A DNA stretch of 64,000 nucleotides. Origin: Siphlonurus alternatus (Eukaryota; Arthropoda; Insecta; Ephemeroptera; Siphlonuridae). Both the position numbers and the translations under genes were made by a program. The notes under the pieces were generated by a model, which was not told the DNA's origin, searched no databases, and saw nothing but the letters and a program-made list of their open reading frames with translations. Below, piece by piece: positions 27,001 through 38,307 of this stretch. The DNA is taken from assembly GCA_949825025.1 (NCBI GenBank), contig OX463785.1:23313971-23377970 (forward strand), read 5' to 3'. The first letter of the stretch is position 1. The number at the start of each line of letters is the position of its first letter.

Positions 27001-27519
27001 AAAAGTTATATTATTTGAAGAATTTGAACTGTAATAATTTATTTATGTAAATAACAACTGAAAATATATAATAATTATTTTTATTCTTCAAAAATTAAAA
27101 TGTAGCTAGTAGCTAGGGAGGTGTAGAATCCTTGACTGAAATAATTTAATATTTTGACAAAAAGAAGAGTAATAAAATCTTGTCTTCAGCATTTTTTTTT
27201 TTTGTCTAATATATCATACATTATATATATGAGATTTCAAATCAATAAGGAGCGTGTGAGCTTCTTACTCCATGACAGTTAAATTAAAATTAATTAAATT
27301 AAATTGAAAATTAAATCAAATAAAAAAATCGTAAAATGGTTCTTATTCAGTTTGGATTGTATCACGTTTTTGGTGCTATTCAGCAAGTTCCTAGCATAAC
27401 ACTACTCCCTTTCAAACAATTAACTTAAAAAGTAATGACTTCTTACCGAGGGCCTTCATGTACTCATCGAAATTGTCGCTCGAGTCGAGCTTGAACTTCT
27501 TGTTGAGGAAGCTCTCCAT
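24091..27519 (-). CDS. FABP: FABP paralogue 2, complete four-exon gene
   Basis: Complete FABP-family lipid carrier of 133 residues. Exons: 27447-27519, 25729-25904, 25135-25233, 24091-24144 (stop TGA). Exon 1 reads MESFLNKKFKLDSSDNFDEY, fitting the FABP signature. Exon 2 is 176 bp, one codon longer than in the sisters, and contains LGEECDEETLDGRKIK. Exon 3 carries the ligand Arg in FITRTF (107 here, 106 in usual numbering). Exon 4 reads VLKIGDVVATRISKLVD: the second ligand Arg is kept, but the usual Tyr two residues later is Ser and the usual Cys before TR is Ala. It is closest to gene 3; identity at exon 2 runs into the following intron. A 447-bp foldback element sits in intron 1 and a MITE immediately upstream of the promoter. 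Confidence 0.95.
24570..24890. mobile_element. Foldback MITE, ATGGACAATTTGCATGA-end subfamily, copy 1
   Basis: Ends ATGGACAATTTGCATGA and TCAAGCAAATTGTCCAT. The arms share GCAGAAATGGATAGAGGG and CCGGGAACTATTTTTAAAAA with the other subfamilies. The centre has TGACGTCA on both sides. It lies in intron 3 of gene 2. Confidence 0.8.
25687..25730 (-). promoter_or_regulatory. Nuclear-receptor half-site cluster, gene 2 intron 2
   Basis: Five AGGTCA half-sites next to the exon 2 donor: TGACCT at 25687, 25696, 25717 and 25725 and AGGTCA at 25710 (plus-strand reading). They form direct repeats spaced 3 and 2 and an inverted repeat with spacer 1 (25710-25722), the arrangement known for EcR/USP-type receptors. 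Function is inferred. Confidence 0.45.
25978..26424. mobile_element. 447-bp foldback element with TCTA target duplication
   Basis: Ends ATGGACAATTTGCATCAA and its complement, flanked by TCTA on both sides (25974-25977, 26425-26428). Long arms include GGTCACGTGACCT, GGCGCCC(G)TGTCGCCCGTGACGTCA and a shared CGTTATA block near the centre. The ends match the smaller MITEs but the core differs. It lies in intron 1 of gene 2. Open frames inside are symmetrical shadows. Confidence 0.85.
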
Positions 27520-27550
27520 GTCGTTTGGAGGTCCCCGGAGAAGTGAACGT

Positions 27551-27588
27551 CTTATCTCAGGTGTCTGTTAGCGAGTGTCGCGTTATCT
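27551..27588 (-). promoter_or_regulatory. Two GATA motifs upstream of gene 2
   Basis: AGATAAG (27551-27557) and AGATAA (27583-27588) on the minus strand, 32-69 bp upstream of the ATG. They fit the WGATAR consensus of GATA factors. They may lie in the leader if the AT-rich TATA-like stretch at 27653-27666 is the core promoter. Confidence 0.5.
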
Positions 27589-27652
27589 ACCTGATCAAAT
27601 TAACGTTGCTACTGCACTGATTCTAAGTTCAATTTGAATCGCTGCCGGTTGC

Positions 27653-27666
27653 TATATTTAATATAA
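27653..27666 (-). promoter_or_regulatory. TATA-like stretch of gene 2
   Basis: AT-only stretch (TTATATTAAATATA on the minus strand) about 135 bp upstream of the ATG, abutting the TA-flanked MITE at 27676-27934. It is the best core promoter candidate, but weak because the region is generally AT-rich. Confidence 0.3.
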
Positions 27667-27675
27667 TGCACTATA

Positions 27676-27934
27676 GAGGCTTCAAGTGTTCCCCGGCGAG
27701 AAAATTTTCTCCATAAGCCACCATGTTACAAAATTTGATATTTTTCTCGGTAAGTTAAAGCTATTAGTTTGAAATCATCTCCTACCCCCCTTTAGAGGTC
27801 TTTTGATTATGAATCAAGAACATTTTTTTCTCTAACAAATTTCTTTAATGCCAAAAAAGCGATTTCGACTTTTTTTTTACATAGGTTTGGATGGGATGGT
27901 GGGAACACCGCAAAATCAGCTGACTTGAAGCCTC
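27676..27934. mobile_element. TA-flanked MITE upstream of gene 2
   Basis: Terminal inverted repeats GAGGCTTCAAGT, flanked by TA on each side, as for Tc1/mariner-type elements. The interior contains TTTGGCATTAAAG-like and GAAAATTTTC blocks shared, inverted, with 42440-42725 and 62250-62484. Its left end is about 157 bp from the gene 2 ATG. Confidence 0.75.
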
Positions 27935-28657
27935 TATTAAAGGTGGGAATTAAAGGAGGGGGGGGGGTGAACTAATACGTTCAAGTCTATATATAGGCCT
28001 CTTCATGAGCAACCGTTTTAAATGGATAATATCAATATTTCATTCAGTGATTTCATTTCCATATGTTCATTAGCTACAAGACCAAAAACGTGGACCTTTT
28101 AATATTACTCCTGTAATTTATGTCACTTTTTAGCAAAAACTGTAATTTTATATAAAAAAATTAGAGGTAAACTTTTTTGTAGAAAAATTTAATGCAAATT
28201 TTATATTTAATTTTTTTTTATTTCATTTTTTTTAATAAATATTATAATTTAAAATTTTATATTAAATATTTTAATGATATAATATTATAAGTTTCAAATT
28301 GTATTGGACGTGGTATTATTTTTATGCAACAACAAAAAATAGACAAATTCTAGTAAAATTTGTGGACCCAACTTATTGCTCTTATTATACAACTATAAAG
28401 GAATTCCCTGGGAATTCCCTAAAATAGTCTATCACCTGATATTTGATAATAAATATAAATATAAGTGGATCTTGTTGTTACAATAAATAAAATATTGTTA
28501 TCAGTTATAATAAAACAGTGGGTTATTAAAAAAGGAGAGAGGATAGTGTATATAATATTATTTCCATATATTAAACAATCTTTGATTAAATTAAAATTTT
28601 ATTGATCATACAATTATTTTTCAGCAGGTATCCAAATATATTTTTGTTGTGTCGAAT

Positions 28658-28663
28658 TTTATT
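28658..28663 (-). terminator. Polyadenylation signal of gene 3
   Basis: AATAAA on the minus strand, 24 nt downstream of the gene 3 stop codon. It is a plausible cleavage signal giving a very short 3' UTR; such hexamers are also common by chance in this AT-rich DNA. Confidence 0.45.
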
Positions 28664-28687
28664 ATTTTCTAATCATTGTTCTCCTAA

Positions 28688-31600
28688 TTAATCCAAAACT
28701 TTGGACACTCGGTTGCACACAACATCTCCGACGGTTAGAACCTGCGAACAAAACAAAAAACAAATATTTATTCTTTTATTTAACTTTGTAGATAAGTACG
28801 CCAAAAGTTTTGAATAATACTGAATTTAGTTTTTTCATGCGGATATCTAACATTAGTATTTATAATTTTATATGACATCATATTGTTATTTGTAACCACA
28901 AATTATTATTTGATTATATTTTGTTGTAGTTAAATATATTCCATAGACAGTAGTATGAAACCCCTAAACAGATAAAAGCTAGCTTTCAATCCTTTAAAAG
29001 TTGAAAGTGTTTTTTTTTTTTTTTTAAATGTTTTCATTCTCAAATATTCTTCATTTTATTCAGTGCTTGGTCTACAGACCCGAAGTCAGTGAATTATTGG
29101 AATGGACTTCAGCAATTTTTTTATTTGCCCCCATGGACTATTATTTAAAAAAAATTACTAATATATATGTTATTGTAAATATCCCATGAAAGAGTTTCCT
29201 TGACTCACGGTCCTCATTTCGTTGTCGGTGAATGTTCGGACGATGATGCTCTCCTTTTCTCCCTTCTGGTGCTGCGTCAGGACGTTGCCGTTCAGGGTGA
29301 ACACCGTCTGGGAAACGTTTTTTATTTGATTTGCGTTAGCTTAGGACAGTATATTCTGCTATAATATAGGCATACAGTTTATAACAGCAGTATTGTTATA
29401 AAAAACTCGTACGAATACGAGTGGCCATGGGCTATTTATCATCTTAGGATTTTGCCATATATATATTTATTACATACGGTCGGTCAGAAACCCTATTAAT
29501 AGTAAATAAAAAGTTAAAAAATATGAACTTATTAAAGTAAAATGTTCATAATAAAAGATCTTATTTGCTTTATATATTTTAAAACATTTTTTTTATAACT
29601 AGTAAATTAAAAAGAAAATAACATTAACTTTCAAGTAAAAATGTATAAAAATCATTTGATGCTCAATTAAATATTTACAGGTAGACCTGATATTGATATT
29701 TGAAATTCTCGGATTACTATATTTGAAGAACTCAATTTGTTTTCGAATATGTGATAAAGGTCATTGACCTACTGACCTTGACCTTACGACCGTCCAGGGT
29801 CTCCTCGTCACACTCCTCCCCCAGCCTGAAGGTCACCACCTGGTTCTTGACCGTCGAGGACACGGTCATCGTGTACACTCCGTCCTTCTCGGTGAAGGTC
29901 GTGGTGGCGTTGGTGGCGTTGCCGATCTTTCGGAGAACGATGTTCACCCCTGGAAGAAACGAGATTTAGTTGGTGTATTGATGAACAATTTCCAAGTTAC
30001 ATATCATGTTCACTGAAAAGGAGCTCTCACAATCGTGTCTTTCACATATCCGTTGATGACGCCCCATAAGAATTCATACGTTGTCAACGGATACGCATTA
30101 ATCACTATCATATGTAACTACGTAGTGACTCATATCATGGAAAAATCTGCAAGATCTTTTGCATTGCTCCAAGACCTGCACAGAATCCAGGCAGGCTCAC
30201 GCCCAGACCCTTCAGCGCTCACCGTCACGACCCCCCTACTCACCGGGGCTTTGCAGCGAGCAGCCGAAGCGAAGCTACCCGCAAAAATCTCCCAAAATCT
30301 ATTAGAAATTAAAACTATTTTTTCGACAAATTAAGATAAAAAAAAAAGAATTTATTCTATATGATGTACTAATGGCTTGATTTAACATATACTTCAAATC
30401 TTTCTGAAATTTTATTATGAGCTGGGATTTAATTAATGTTATCATACTTTGTGTAATTTATTCGTTAGCTAATATTTTTAAAGCCTCATTTAATTACCTC
30501 AACTTGATACGAAGTCATAGATTAGAGTTAATTATGAAGGATCGGCCGCCGAGTCACCGTGTGTAACCCCCGAGATAAGAAAATGAAGGTTGGCCTATCT
30601 AATCGCCAGTATGTAAACTTTGCAGGCGGCCAGTTACACTGATTTTCATATTTGCTTCTTGATTGCGCATATTACAGTTGCAACTATATTTCATGTAAAT
30701 TATATTAAACTTTATTTTTTTTTAATTAAAAATATTTAAATATTTAATTGTGTTTTTTAATAGTATAATTTTTAAAGTTAAATTATTAATACGTATTGTT
30801 GCCAATTAAACTTAAAAAAAAATAACATAATTCTCTTAATTTTTTTTTTTAAATAATGTCAAGAGTAATAATATGTGTGTAACGAATGATACATCCAGAT
30901 TCGGGATATGTTCTGTCTGAATTCAAATTGGTAAATTGACTATAATATAATAATTAATTACAACAATAAATTAAAGTTTTTATCTTAGGGCAAGTACATT
31001 ATTGAAAATATAGTGATGTGCATTATGAGCGTTATATATCAACTCCGTATATAAATTAAACTGTAAATTAAAATACTTTAAGGGTTAATTTTTGCAGTCA
31101 GGAATTTTCGACCGATTCCCCATGATGAATCAAGAAATCAACATTTTATCCCAGAGAAAGTTTGATCGAGGTCTAAATTCCTCCCTGTAAATTGTTGAAG
31201 TACGAAGATTTCTCAGGACAGTCCTCACGCCTAGTGTACGAGTTTTCTCCACCCCCCTGCTAACGAACTGGCCTTCCAGACTACCAAGGTAACTACCGAG
31301 GTAGCTGGACAAGCCTCGCTCAGTCTCTCATCCCCCACAGAGTCTGAGAAACTTCACTCTATTGTCAAGTAGAAGACTGGTAACGTCCAGGGTTTAAACT
31401 GATTCAAAGATTCTGTAGGAAGAATGGATATCCCAGTACCGTAGGATGCTGTCGACAGACTCGATAAATAAAATCTTCTCCTTTACATCCCCTACCAGTA
31501 TAGCTAAAATAATAATCAGGTGTACAAATTCGATCTAGTTTTTTAGTTATGAATTTTTAAAGTTGAATAATTTAACATGGGAGTTCCACTTTTCCATGTT

Positions 31601-32697
31601 AAATTAGTCAATTTTCAAAATTCATAACTCAAAAATTAGATCGAATTTTTAAACCTGATATTTTAGCTACTGATAAGGGGGATGTACAAGAAAACATTTT
31701 AAGATAATATCATATTTCATAATTTCCTGTGTGGGAAATTTTTTTACATTGGGCGTGTTATCTTACTCTTAAATTAAGCTATTATTACAAAATTATTCTA
31801 CATTTCATACTACTTTATTTAGCCCAAAATAAAAGCAGGTTAGAATCTTACCAATAGTGAACTGTTTACGTCAGAGGATGGTTATTAATATTTTTCGTTA
31901 CTTAAATATAATAAAATAATAATAAAAAACAAATTTAATTAAATTTTATGAATAATTTTTTATTTTAATATTTTGTTATTTATAAATTACATTAATTACA
32001 AAATGCAATTAAAGAATTATTTAAAGTAAAGTGCGCGTCAGAAAAAAAAAGTTGAGTTAGTATTTTCTAAAAATAGTTCAAGTAGTCCTCCATATTAAAC
32101 CAAAATTCAAAAAATTCTATCTCAAATAGGTTTGCCAGAAAAAAATTCTAAAGTCAGAGTGAACGCGTTGCTTAACATGGGGCCTTACCTGACAAAAACC
32201 CTCGAATATCTCGAAAAAATACACCGTTAGGTGGTATGAAAAAAATATAGCCATGTTCTATGGCTCGAGCTTTAACCAAAAACCGATTAAAAAAAATTCT
32301 CTCGAATCCATTTTTCCGTAAAAAAATAATAAAAAATCTTATTGGAATTAAAATGGTAGATTTTCTTCATTTTTTTACGGAAAAATGGATTCGAGAGAAT
32401 TTTTTTAATCGGTTTTTAGTTAAAGCTTGGGTCATAGAACATCACTATATTTTTTACTTTTTTTTTTACTTTAAATATTATATCAAAGATTTAAAAAAAA
32501 AACATCCTATTCATGAAGATAAAGTACTTTAAATCATCCACAGTGTCACGTCAGGAACATTACATAACTATGATCAAATATAAGAAATTTATAACGTGAC
32601 TTCTGCCAGATAAACAATAGTTACCGAGGGCCTTCATGTACTCGTCAAAGTTCTCACTGGACACCTGCTTGTAGTTCTTGTTGAGGAACGTCGCCAT
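28688..32697 (-). CDS. FABP: FABP paralogue 3, complete four-exon gene
   Basis: Complete FABP-family protein of 132 residues. Exons: 32625-32697, 29777-29949, 29209-29307, 28688-28741 (stop TAA). Exon 1 reads MATFLNKNYKQVSSENFDEY; a Gln replaces the hydrophobic residue of the family signature at position 11. Exon 2 holds VNIVLRKIGN and GEECDEETLDGRKVK. Exon 3 has IIVRTF (Arg106). Exon 4 reads VLTVGDVVCNRVSKVLD: Arg126 is kept, Tyr128 is Ser and Thr125 is Asn. It is the nearest relative of gene 2. Intron 1 (2.7 kb) contains two foldback elements. An AATAAA lies at 28658-28663 (minus strand), about 25 nt after the stop codon. Confidence 0.95.
29758..29784 (-). promoter_or_regulatory. Nuclear-receptor half-site cluster, gene 3 intron 2
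   Basis: AGGTCA at 29758 and TGACCT at 29765, 29773 and 29779 (plus reading) across the exon 2 donor. The inverted repeat with one spacer base and the spacing-2 direct repeat are the same as in gene 2. The last two copies overlap coding bases. Confidence 0.45.
31495..31764. mobile_element. Foldback element ending CATTGGGCGTGTTAT, copy 1
   Basis: Arms pair around 31590 (TTAACATGG / CCATGTTAA; AATTCGATCTA / TAGATCGAATT). The right end CATTGGGCGTGTTAT and the CTGATATTTTAGCTACTGATA block recur at 32861-33095. The left end is decayed. Confidence 0.55.
32031..32458. mobile_element. 430-bp repeat in gene 3 intron 1
   Basis: Very similar over its first about 300 bp to 37344-37783 (GTGCGCG, AGTCAGAGTGAACGCGT, CTTAACATGGGGCCTTACC, ACACCGTTAGGTGGTATG). 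The right half is an inverted repeat through AATCCATTTTTCCGTAAAAA. Confidence 0.75.
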
Positions 32698-32763
32698 GGT
32701 TGCTGGGAGGACTGAAGGACAGTGAGAAGGGCCCCTCAGAGTGATAGCTTTTGTAGACACCGG

Positions 32764-32770
32764 CTTATCT
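32764..32770 (-). promoter_or_regulatory. GATA motif upstream of gene 3
   Basis: AGATAAG on the minus strand, 67-73 bp upstream of the ATG, with a TATA-like TATAATATTAAA further upstream at 32803-32814. Position matches the GATA motifs of genes 2, 5 and 7. Confidence 0.5.
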
Positions 32771-32860
32771 TGGAGAGAATATTTGGCAACATCGATCGAG
32801 CATTTAATATTATAGCTGCGTATACATGATTAAAATTTTTGTCAATTTTTCTAATGTTAA

Positions 32861-33095
32861 AGTAACGTGCTCAATGTTAAAAAAAGAAAATCCCACACAT
32901 GAAAATTATGAAAAAAATTTGAAATGTTCTCCTCTACATACTCTATCAGTAGCTAAAATATCAGAAACTAGCTCGAATTTGCATATCTGATATTTTAGCT
33001 ACTGATAGGGTGTATGTATAGAGAAGAACATTTTATTTATTTTTTTTTCCATAATTTCACGTGTCGGATTTTATTTAGCATTGGGCGTGTTATAC
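32861..33095. mobile_element. Foldback element ending CATTGGGCGTGTTAT, copy 2
   Basis: Left end AACGTGCTCAATG pairs with right end CATTGGGCGTGTT. The inner TATCAGTAGCTAAAATATCAG and its exact complement flank a short loop. It lies just upstream of the gene 3 promoter. Confidence 0.65.
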
Positions 33096-33129
33096 CTTCC
33101 CCTTAATAATGTGTAGGACTTAAATACAC

Positions 33130-33273
33130 TAAGGGGCATTCACAAAGTCTCAAGGCCACATTTAGGGCTCGATAATTTAAGACCAGAAATTTTGGGACTA
33201 AAAAGCATGCCTAAAATCGAGCTTTAAATTATCGAGCCCTAAATGTGGCCTTAGGGCTTTGTGAATGCCCCTT
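33130..33273. mobile_element. Foldback with GGGGCATTCACAAAG ends
   Basis: Ends TAAGGGGCATTCACAAAG and its complement. The arms continue AGGCCACATTTAGGGCTCGA / TCGAGCCCTAAATGTGGCCT. The ends match the element at 48643-48822. Confidence 0.75.
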
Positions 33274-35179
33274 ACTATTTCCTAACAGTTATCTTAAATT
33301 TAATATTTCCATAAAATTTCATTTTTCTCTTTTAGCACCCTTCTTAAAAATAATTAATAATTGTTATTAATTGAATTCATTATACTTAAAATATTAAATA
33401 TAGGTGTGTATATTATGGGTGCAGAAAATGTAGTATGGATAGTTTGGTTGATTAAAATATTACATTTTAATTTAATATTTTGTAGTATAATATTGATATT
33501 GCCTGCGAAGGATTTACAAATTATCAATTAATCTGATATTTTATTTTGTTTTATTTATCAGTATATGGTTAAATCTAAGAAACTTACAATAAAAGGAAAA
33601 ATAATAAAAAAAATCGTCCTTGCAAATTATTATACTTCTACTTCATTTAACTATAACTAATAATAATATAATAAGTTAGGTTTAATCATAATTTTTTAAT
33701 GAATGCTACGCCAGCAAATTTACAAATTATTTGTTCATTATTTCTAATTCCCCGTTAAAAATGTATTTTACAGCTAATGGAATTATAAATGTACTACACA
33801 TTAAACGACACGTTAAAATCGGAGGTTGAATGATGAAACACAATCTCTATACTTCAACCTGAATTTTCAATTAAACAGCTAAACATTGACAGAATTTTAA
33901 ACTAAATTATCTTTCAATATATTATGTATTACCCTGCCATAATATACATGTATTATAGTGTTTAAGCATTGGATAATAATTAAAAAATGAAAGTATTGGT
34001 TTTGTTTATAAATGGGGATTCTAAATTTGTTCATCAGTTACAACAATTTTCAATGTTATCCGCACCTTTCTATTAACACAATAATTATAACTTAATCGCT
34101 ACAGAACTCTTTTAAAGTGCATATAAACAACGAGAAATCATTGGCTTTGAAGAAGCCAATGACATTCGGGCATTCTAAGCTGCATTAATCGGGGGAAAAA
34201 AAAATACAAATTAATTTATTTTCTAGCTCAGAAACTAAAAAATGACGTTTCATACTTTCGGGTATTTTGAGAATAGCATCCGTCCAGCTAAAGAAATTAA
34301 AAATGTAGGCGAACTGCGTGTGATAAAAATATTTCAGGAATCTATTTCAAATATCATCTAAAATATCCAGAAATGAAGGGAAAAATAATACAAGTATTGG
34401 TTTCGTTAACAATTTTACAAAATATAGGTTTATTATTTATCACAGTTACACAAATTCCCAATGGTAACCAACCATCTTAGTTTAACAACAATAATATATT
34501 TCAAGCCGCTATGGAAACTATAACTTGGTTCATAAATATCAAACTAGGTATAATGGTAATGCATGGTATTATACATGGTAATAAGTATTATTAATTACTG
34601 AACAGTATCAATTTGCTATATTGTAATCTTTTTTATAAGAGTGTTTTCCTTTAATAGAGCAAGATTATAAACAATTTAAAAACCATCATTTTTGTTGTAA
34701 GCACAAAAAAAGAAGTAAATTTAAATACAATTTTGTTTGTGATAATTTACTAATTGAAAAAAATACATTAATTATTATTTTCAAAAATAATTTGACTATT
34801 ATTGTAGCATAATTTGTTAACATTTATTTATTAAGTAGTAACGCATATTCGAATGTAGCTTACAATACAAATAAGAAAGTAGGAGCGAAAAGCGTGCAGT
34901 TCTACATTTTTATTCACGGATAAACGCACTCAGATTTCCCTTTTCATAACTCTGGAAATTTAAAGCTCCACCCATATATCTCCACTTTCTTCTACTAAAA
35001 ATATAATTTTGACCCTTATATACTAATGACTTAAAGTCTATCGGTGTGGCAAGTTGCAGTGATGAAAATGTAGGTCATTTACACTCAGCTATTGGAACAT
35101 AATATCTTTAAGAAGTTTTAGTATTTCTTGGTAGGTTTTAATTCATACAATTAATTTGCACAATATCTAAGACTTTAAA
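33274..35179. other. Intergenic region between genes 3 and 4, nothing recognised
   Basis: AT-rich DNA; only a small 13-bp hairpin near 34139-34164 was noticed. Confidence 0.5.
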
Positions 35180-38100
35180 TTATTCTTTTACAAGTTTGGA
35201 AATTATTGTACAAACGATGTCGTCCACAGTTAGTATCTGAAACAAAAAATAACAAATTACGTATATGTTAATTTATAACTACGACACACTAAATTCATAG
35301 TGACCATTAAATAAATTATTAGTACCTTTTCACGCATTGATTACTTTTATCTGAAGTCAATTTTAATTGTGATTTCCAAATCTTTTGATCAAACAATTCA
35401 ATCCATCAGAGTTAAAACATAATTAAAGAGGAGCATATTGGAAATTTTGTATTTCATTTGTGATAATGGAACATATTTTTAAAATTTATAATTTGTTTTA
35501 TAATTAAAAGCATTTATTTTTTTAAATTTATGAACATATTGTTTTCAAATTACAATTATATTAAAAACAAAATATAAAACAACAAAACAAAATATTATTT
35601 AAAAACATAAAAAATATTAATATTCAAAATATTTAAATTGGAAACATCAAGATTATTTTTAAAACTATTTCAATTAAATACTTGAAAATGTAGAAATTTA
35701 TTTTAATGAAAAATATTTCAAATTGTGCTTTTTTATGACAACTTTTACTCGAAATTGGACTAGTGAAGGGAGTTGCCCCCTAATTGCCAAGACTCGGTGA
35801 AAAGTTCTTGCTCTAATTGATTTCGGTCTAGGGTCAGACCCCTCCCGGCTACTCACGACTCTCATCTCGTCCCCCAGGAAGGTCCGGACGATGGTGGTGG
35901 TCTTCTCTCCCCTCTGGACCTGCGTGAAGACGTTCCCCTCCAGCGTGAACACCGTCTGCAACAATCCACCATTGTTGAGAACTTATAGAACGCCATTGTT
36001 GAGCACCAGAAGAATATTGGTGAGCACCAGCACACCATTGTTGAGAACCAGAACACCATTATTGAGCACCTCTGTGGGGTCGAGTCTTCAAATAACACTA
36101 TTTAACCTAAAATCATCCTAAAACTTTCTTACAAAGTGCAACAATGAAGACTCCACTTATTGTAAGACTGTCTTAAAGTTTTAGGATTGTTATTATTTGT
36201 GTTATTTGAACATCCCCCAGAAAACCATTGTTGAGCACCAGGGTTGGTTTTGCAGTGATTATTTGAAAATTTTACACAGTAATTGAGCTATGTTTTGTTT
36301 TTAACGTCATCAAAGTCTTGGTTCTCGACTTCTGATGAGTTCTGATATACAAATTGACTGCCCGTTCTCTGCAATATATTATACGATTTCTATGCAAAAA
36401 ATTCAAACAATCAATTTGTATAATATTTTCTTCCATTATTTTATATTGTAGATAAATTCAGTGACTAAGTTCAATGTTTCTCAGCAAATGTAATTATATT
36501 TTACTTATTTTAATTTAATTTTTAATTCATGTATAACATAAATGTTAACAAAATTGGGGCCCATTGATGATAACAAATTATGGAAAGTGGGGGCATGCAT
36601 GATGACCAAAATGTGTCAATTGCCCCAAAATACCAACCAACCAACAAAATTAAGGAAAGTGTACATCCAGGATGTTGTGGTTCTACAATTAATGTTATTT
36701 TTTTTTTTTATAATTAGGTTTTTTTTTTAGTAAAATGCTCCTGGAGTTCAAACTTGACCTTCTCTTAAATGACCTTGACGTGGGGTTGAATGACCTTACC
36801 TTGACCTGACGATGATCTAGGGTAGTCTCGTCAATCTCCTCCCCAAGTCTGAAGGTCAAAAATTGGTTCCTGAAGGTCGAGGTGATCGCCATTGTATACA
36901 CGCCGTCTTTCTCAGACAACACGAAGTCCGACATGGTCGAAGTTCCCACTTTACGTAGTATCAAATTGACTCCTATGGACAGAGAAATTATTTTAGAGAA
37001 CAGCTAATATAAGTTTCATTCGTAGAAATAAATTTTTCAAGTAAATAAAAAAAAATGTTAATTACAGGTTTAATTGTTAGAAATGTCTGGTATTAGTGAA
37101 AGCATTACCGTGAATGTCGCGAGATAGCAAAGGAAAAGAACAACACCCGACTGGGAGTTCCCAAAAAAGAGAAAAATATAAATATGTCTAGCAATCAACA
37201 GTATAAAAACAATAATAAATTTTAAAATTAACATTACCCATATTATTTCATAATATCATTAGTTAGAATATCATAAATTCTCTACTTTATAATAATATGT
37301 TTCTTTTTTCATGTTAATAATTAATATTATTAATTAAAATAAAGTGCGCGCTAGAAAAAAAAGTTGAGTTAGTATTTTCTAAAAATAGTTCAAGTAGTCC
37401 TCCATATCAAACCAAAATTGAAAAAATTCTATCTCAAATAGGTTTACCAGAAAAAAAATCCAAAGTCAGAGTGAACGCGTCGCTTAACATGGGGCCTTAC
37501 CTGACAAAAACCCTCGAATATCTCGAAAAAATACACCGTTAGGTGGTATGAAAAAAATATAGTGATGTTCTATGACCCAAGCTTTAACCAAAAACCGGTT
37601 AAAAATTTTTTCTCTCGAATCCATTTTTCCGTAAAAAAATCAAGAAAATCTACCATGTTAATTCCCATAAGATTTTTTATCATTTTTTTAAGGAAAAATG
37701 GATGCGAGAGAAATTTTTTTTAATCGGTTTGGGATCACTATGTTTTTTTCATACCACCTAACGGTGTATTTTTTCGAGATATTTATTTATATATTTTTTT
37801 AAATGTCTGAATTAAAAAAAATTATCTTTAAAATATTTTGTAAATTAATGAAAACTTTTTATAAAAACATTCCATTCCAGTAAGGTAAAAACAGTTACGT
37901 AAACATTGCATGTATACGAGTCATGAAAAATTTAATAAAAAATGTTAAAAAAAAAACAGTGAATGAAAAGTTATGCATGAGAGCGCTATAACTGTACTTT
38001 ACTATAAAGGTCACAGTCCTTTGTAAAAGGATACAATCATGAACCTTATTAACACCCAAAAATTGAAATCATTAATATTATTAAAATACAGATGTTCCAT

Positions 38101-38307
38101 AAACAGATATAAACAATTTTAATTTACATACCAAATTTTAATTTCAAACTTTAAATTAAAATTTTAAATATAATTAAATTAAATTTTACGTTATAAAAAG
38201 ATACAATAATTACCCTTATTGATACACGACTTACCCAGGGCCTTCATATATTCGTCAAACTTGTAATGTGAGACCATCTTGTACTTTTTGCCCAGAAAAT
38301 CTGCCAT
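35180..38307 (-). CDS. FABP: FABP paralogue 4, divergent complete gene
   Basis: FABP-family protein of 133 residues. Exons: 38235-38307, 36800-36972, 35857-35955, 35180-35236 (stop TAA; 57 bp). Exon 1 reads MADFLGKKYKMVSHYKFDEY; Lys replaces the signature Asn before FDEY. Exon 2 ends TTLDHRQVK, where the near-invariant DGRKVK has changed to DHRQVK. Exon 3 keeps Arg106 (TIVRTF). Exon 4 reads ILTVDDIVCTIISKLVKE: Gly120 is Asp, the ligand Arg126 is Ile and Tyr128 is Ser. Frames and splice sites are intact, so it can encode a folded protein, but its ligand site is probably changed. No GATA motif or TATA box is evident upstream. Confidence 0.92.
35961..36240. repeat. Imperfect tandem repeats next to gene 4 exon 3
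   Basis: Four or five imperfect units with CCATTGTTGAGCACCAGAAC directly upstream (minus sense) of the exon 3 acceptor, and one further copy at 36224-36243. An inverted repeat (CCTAAAATCATCC.. / ..TTTTAGGATTG) lies at 36090-36210. Confidence 0.6.
36755..36807 (-). promoter_or_regulatory. Nuclear-receptor half-site cluster, gene 4 intron 2
   Basis: Four TGACCT (plus reading) at 36755, 36770, 36791 and 36802, all in one orientation, starting in the end of exon 2 and running about 45 bp into intron 2. Confidence 0.4.
37344..37783. mobile_element. 440-bp repeat in gene 4 intron 1
   Basis: Second copy of the element at 32031-32458, differing at only scattered bases in the left half. Here the inverted copy of CATACCACCTAACGGTGTAT at the right end is preserved, showing the full foldback. 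Confidence 0.75.
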
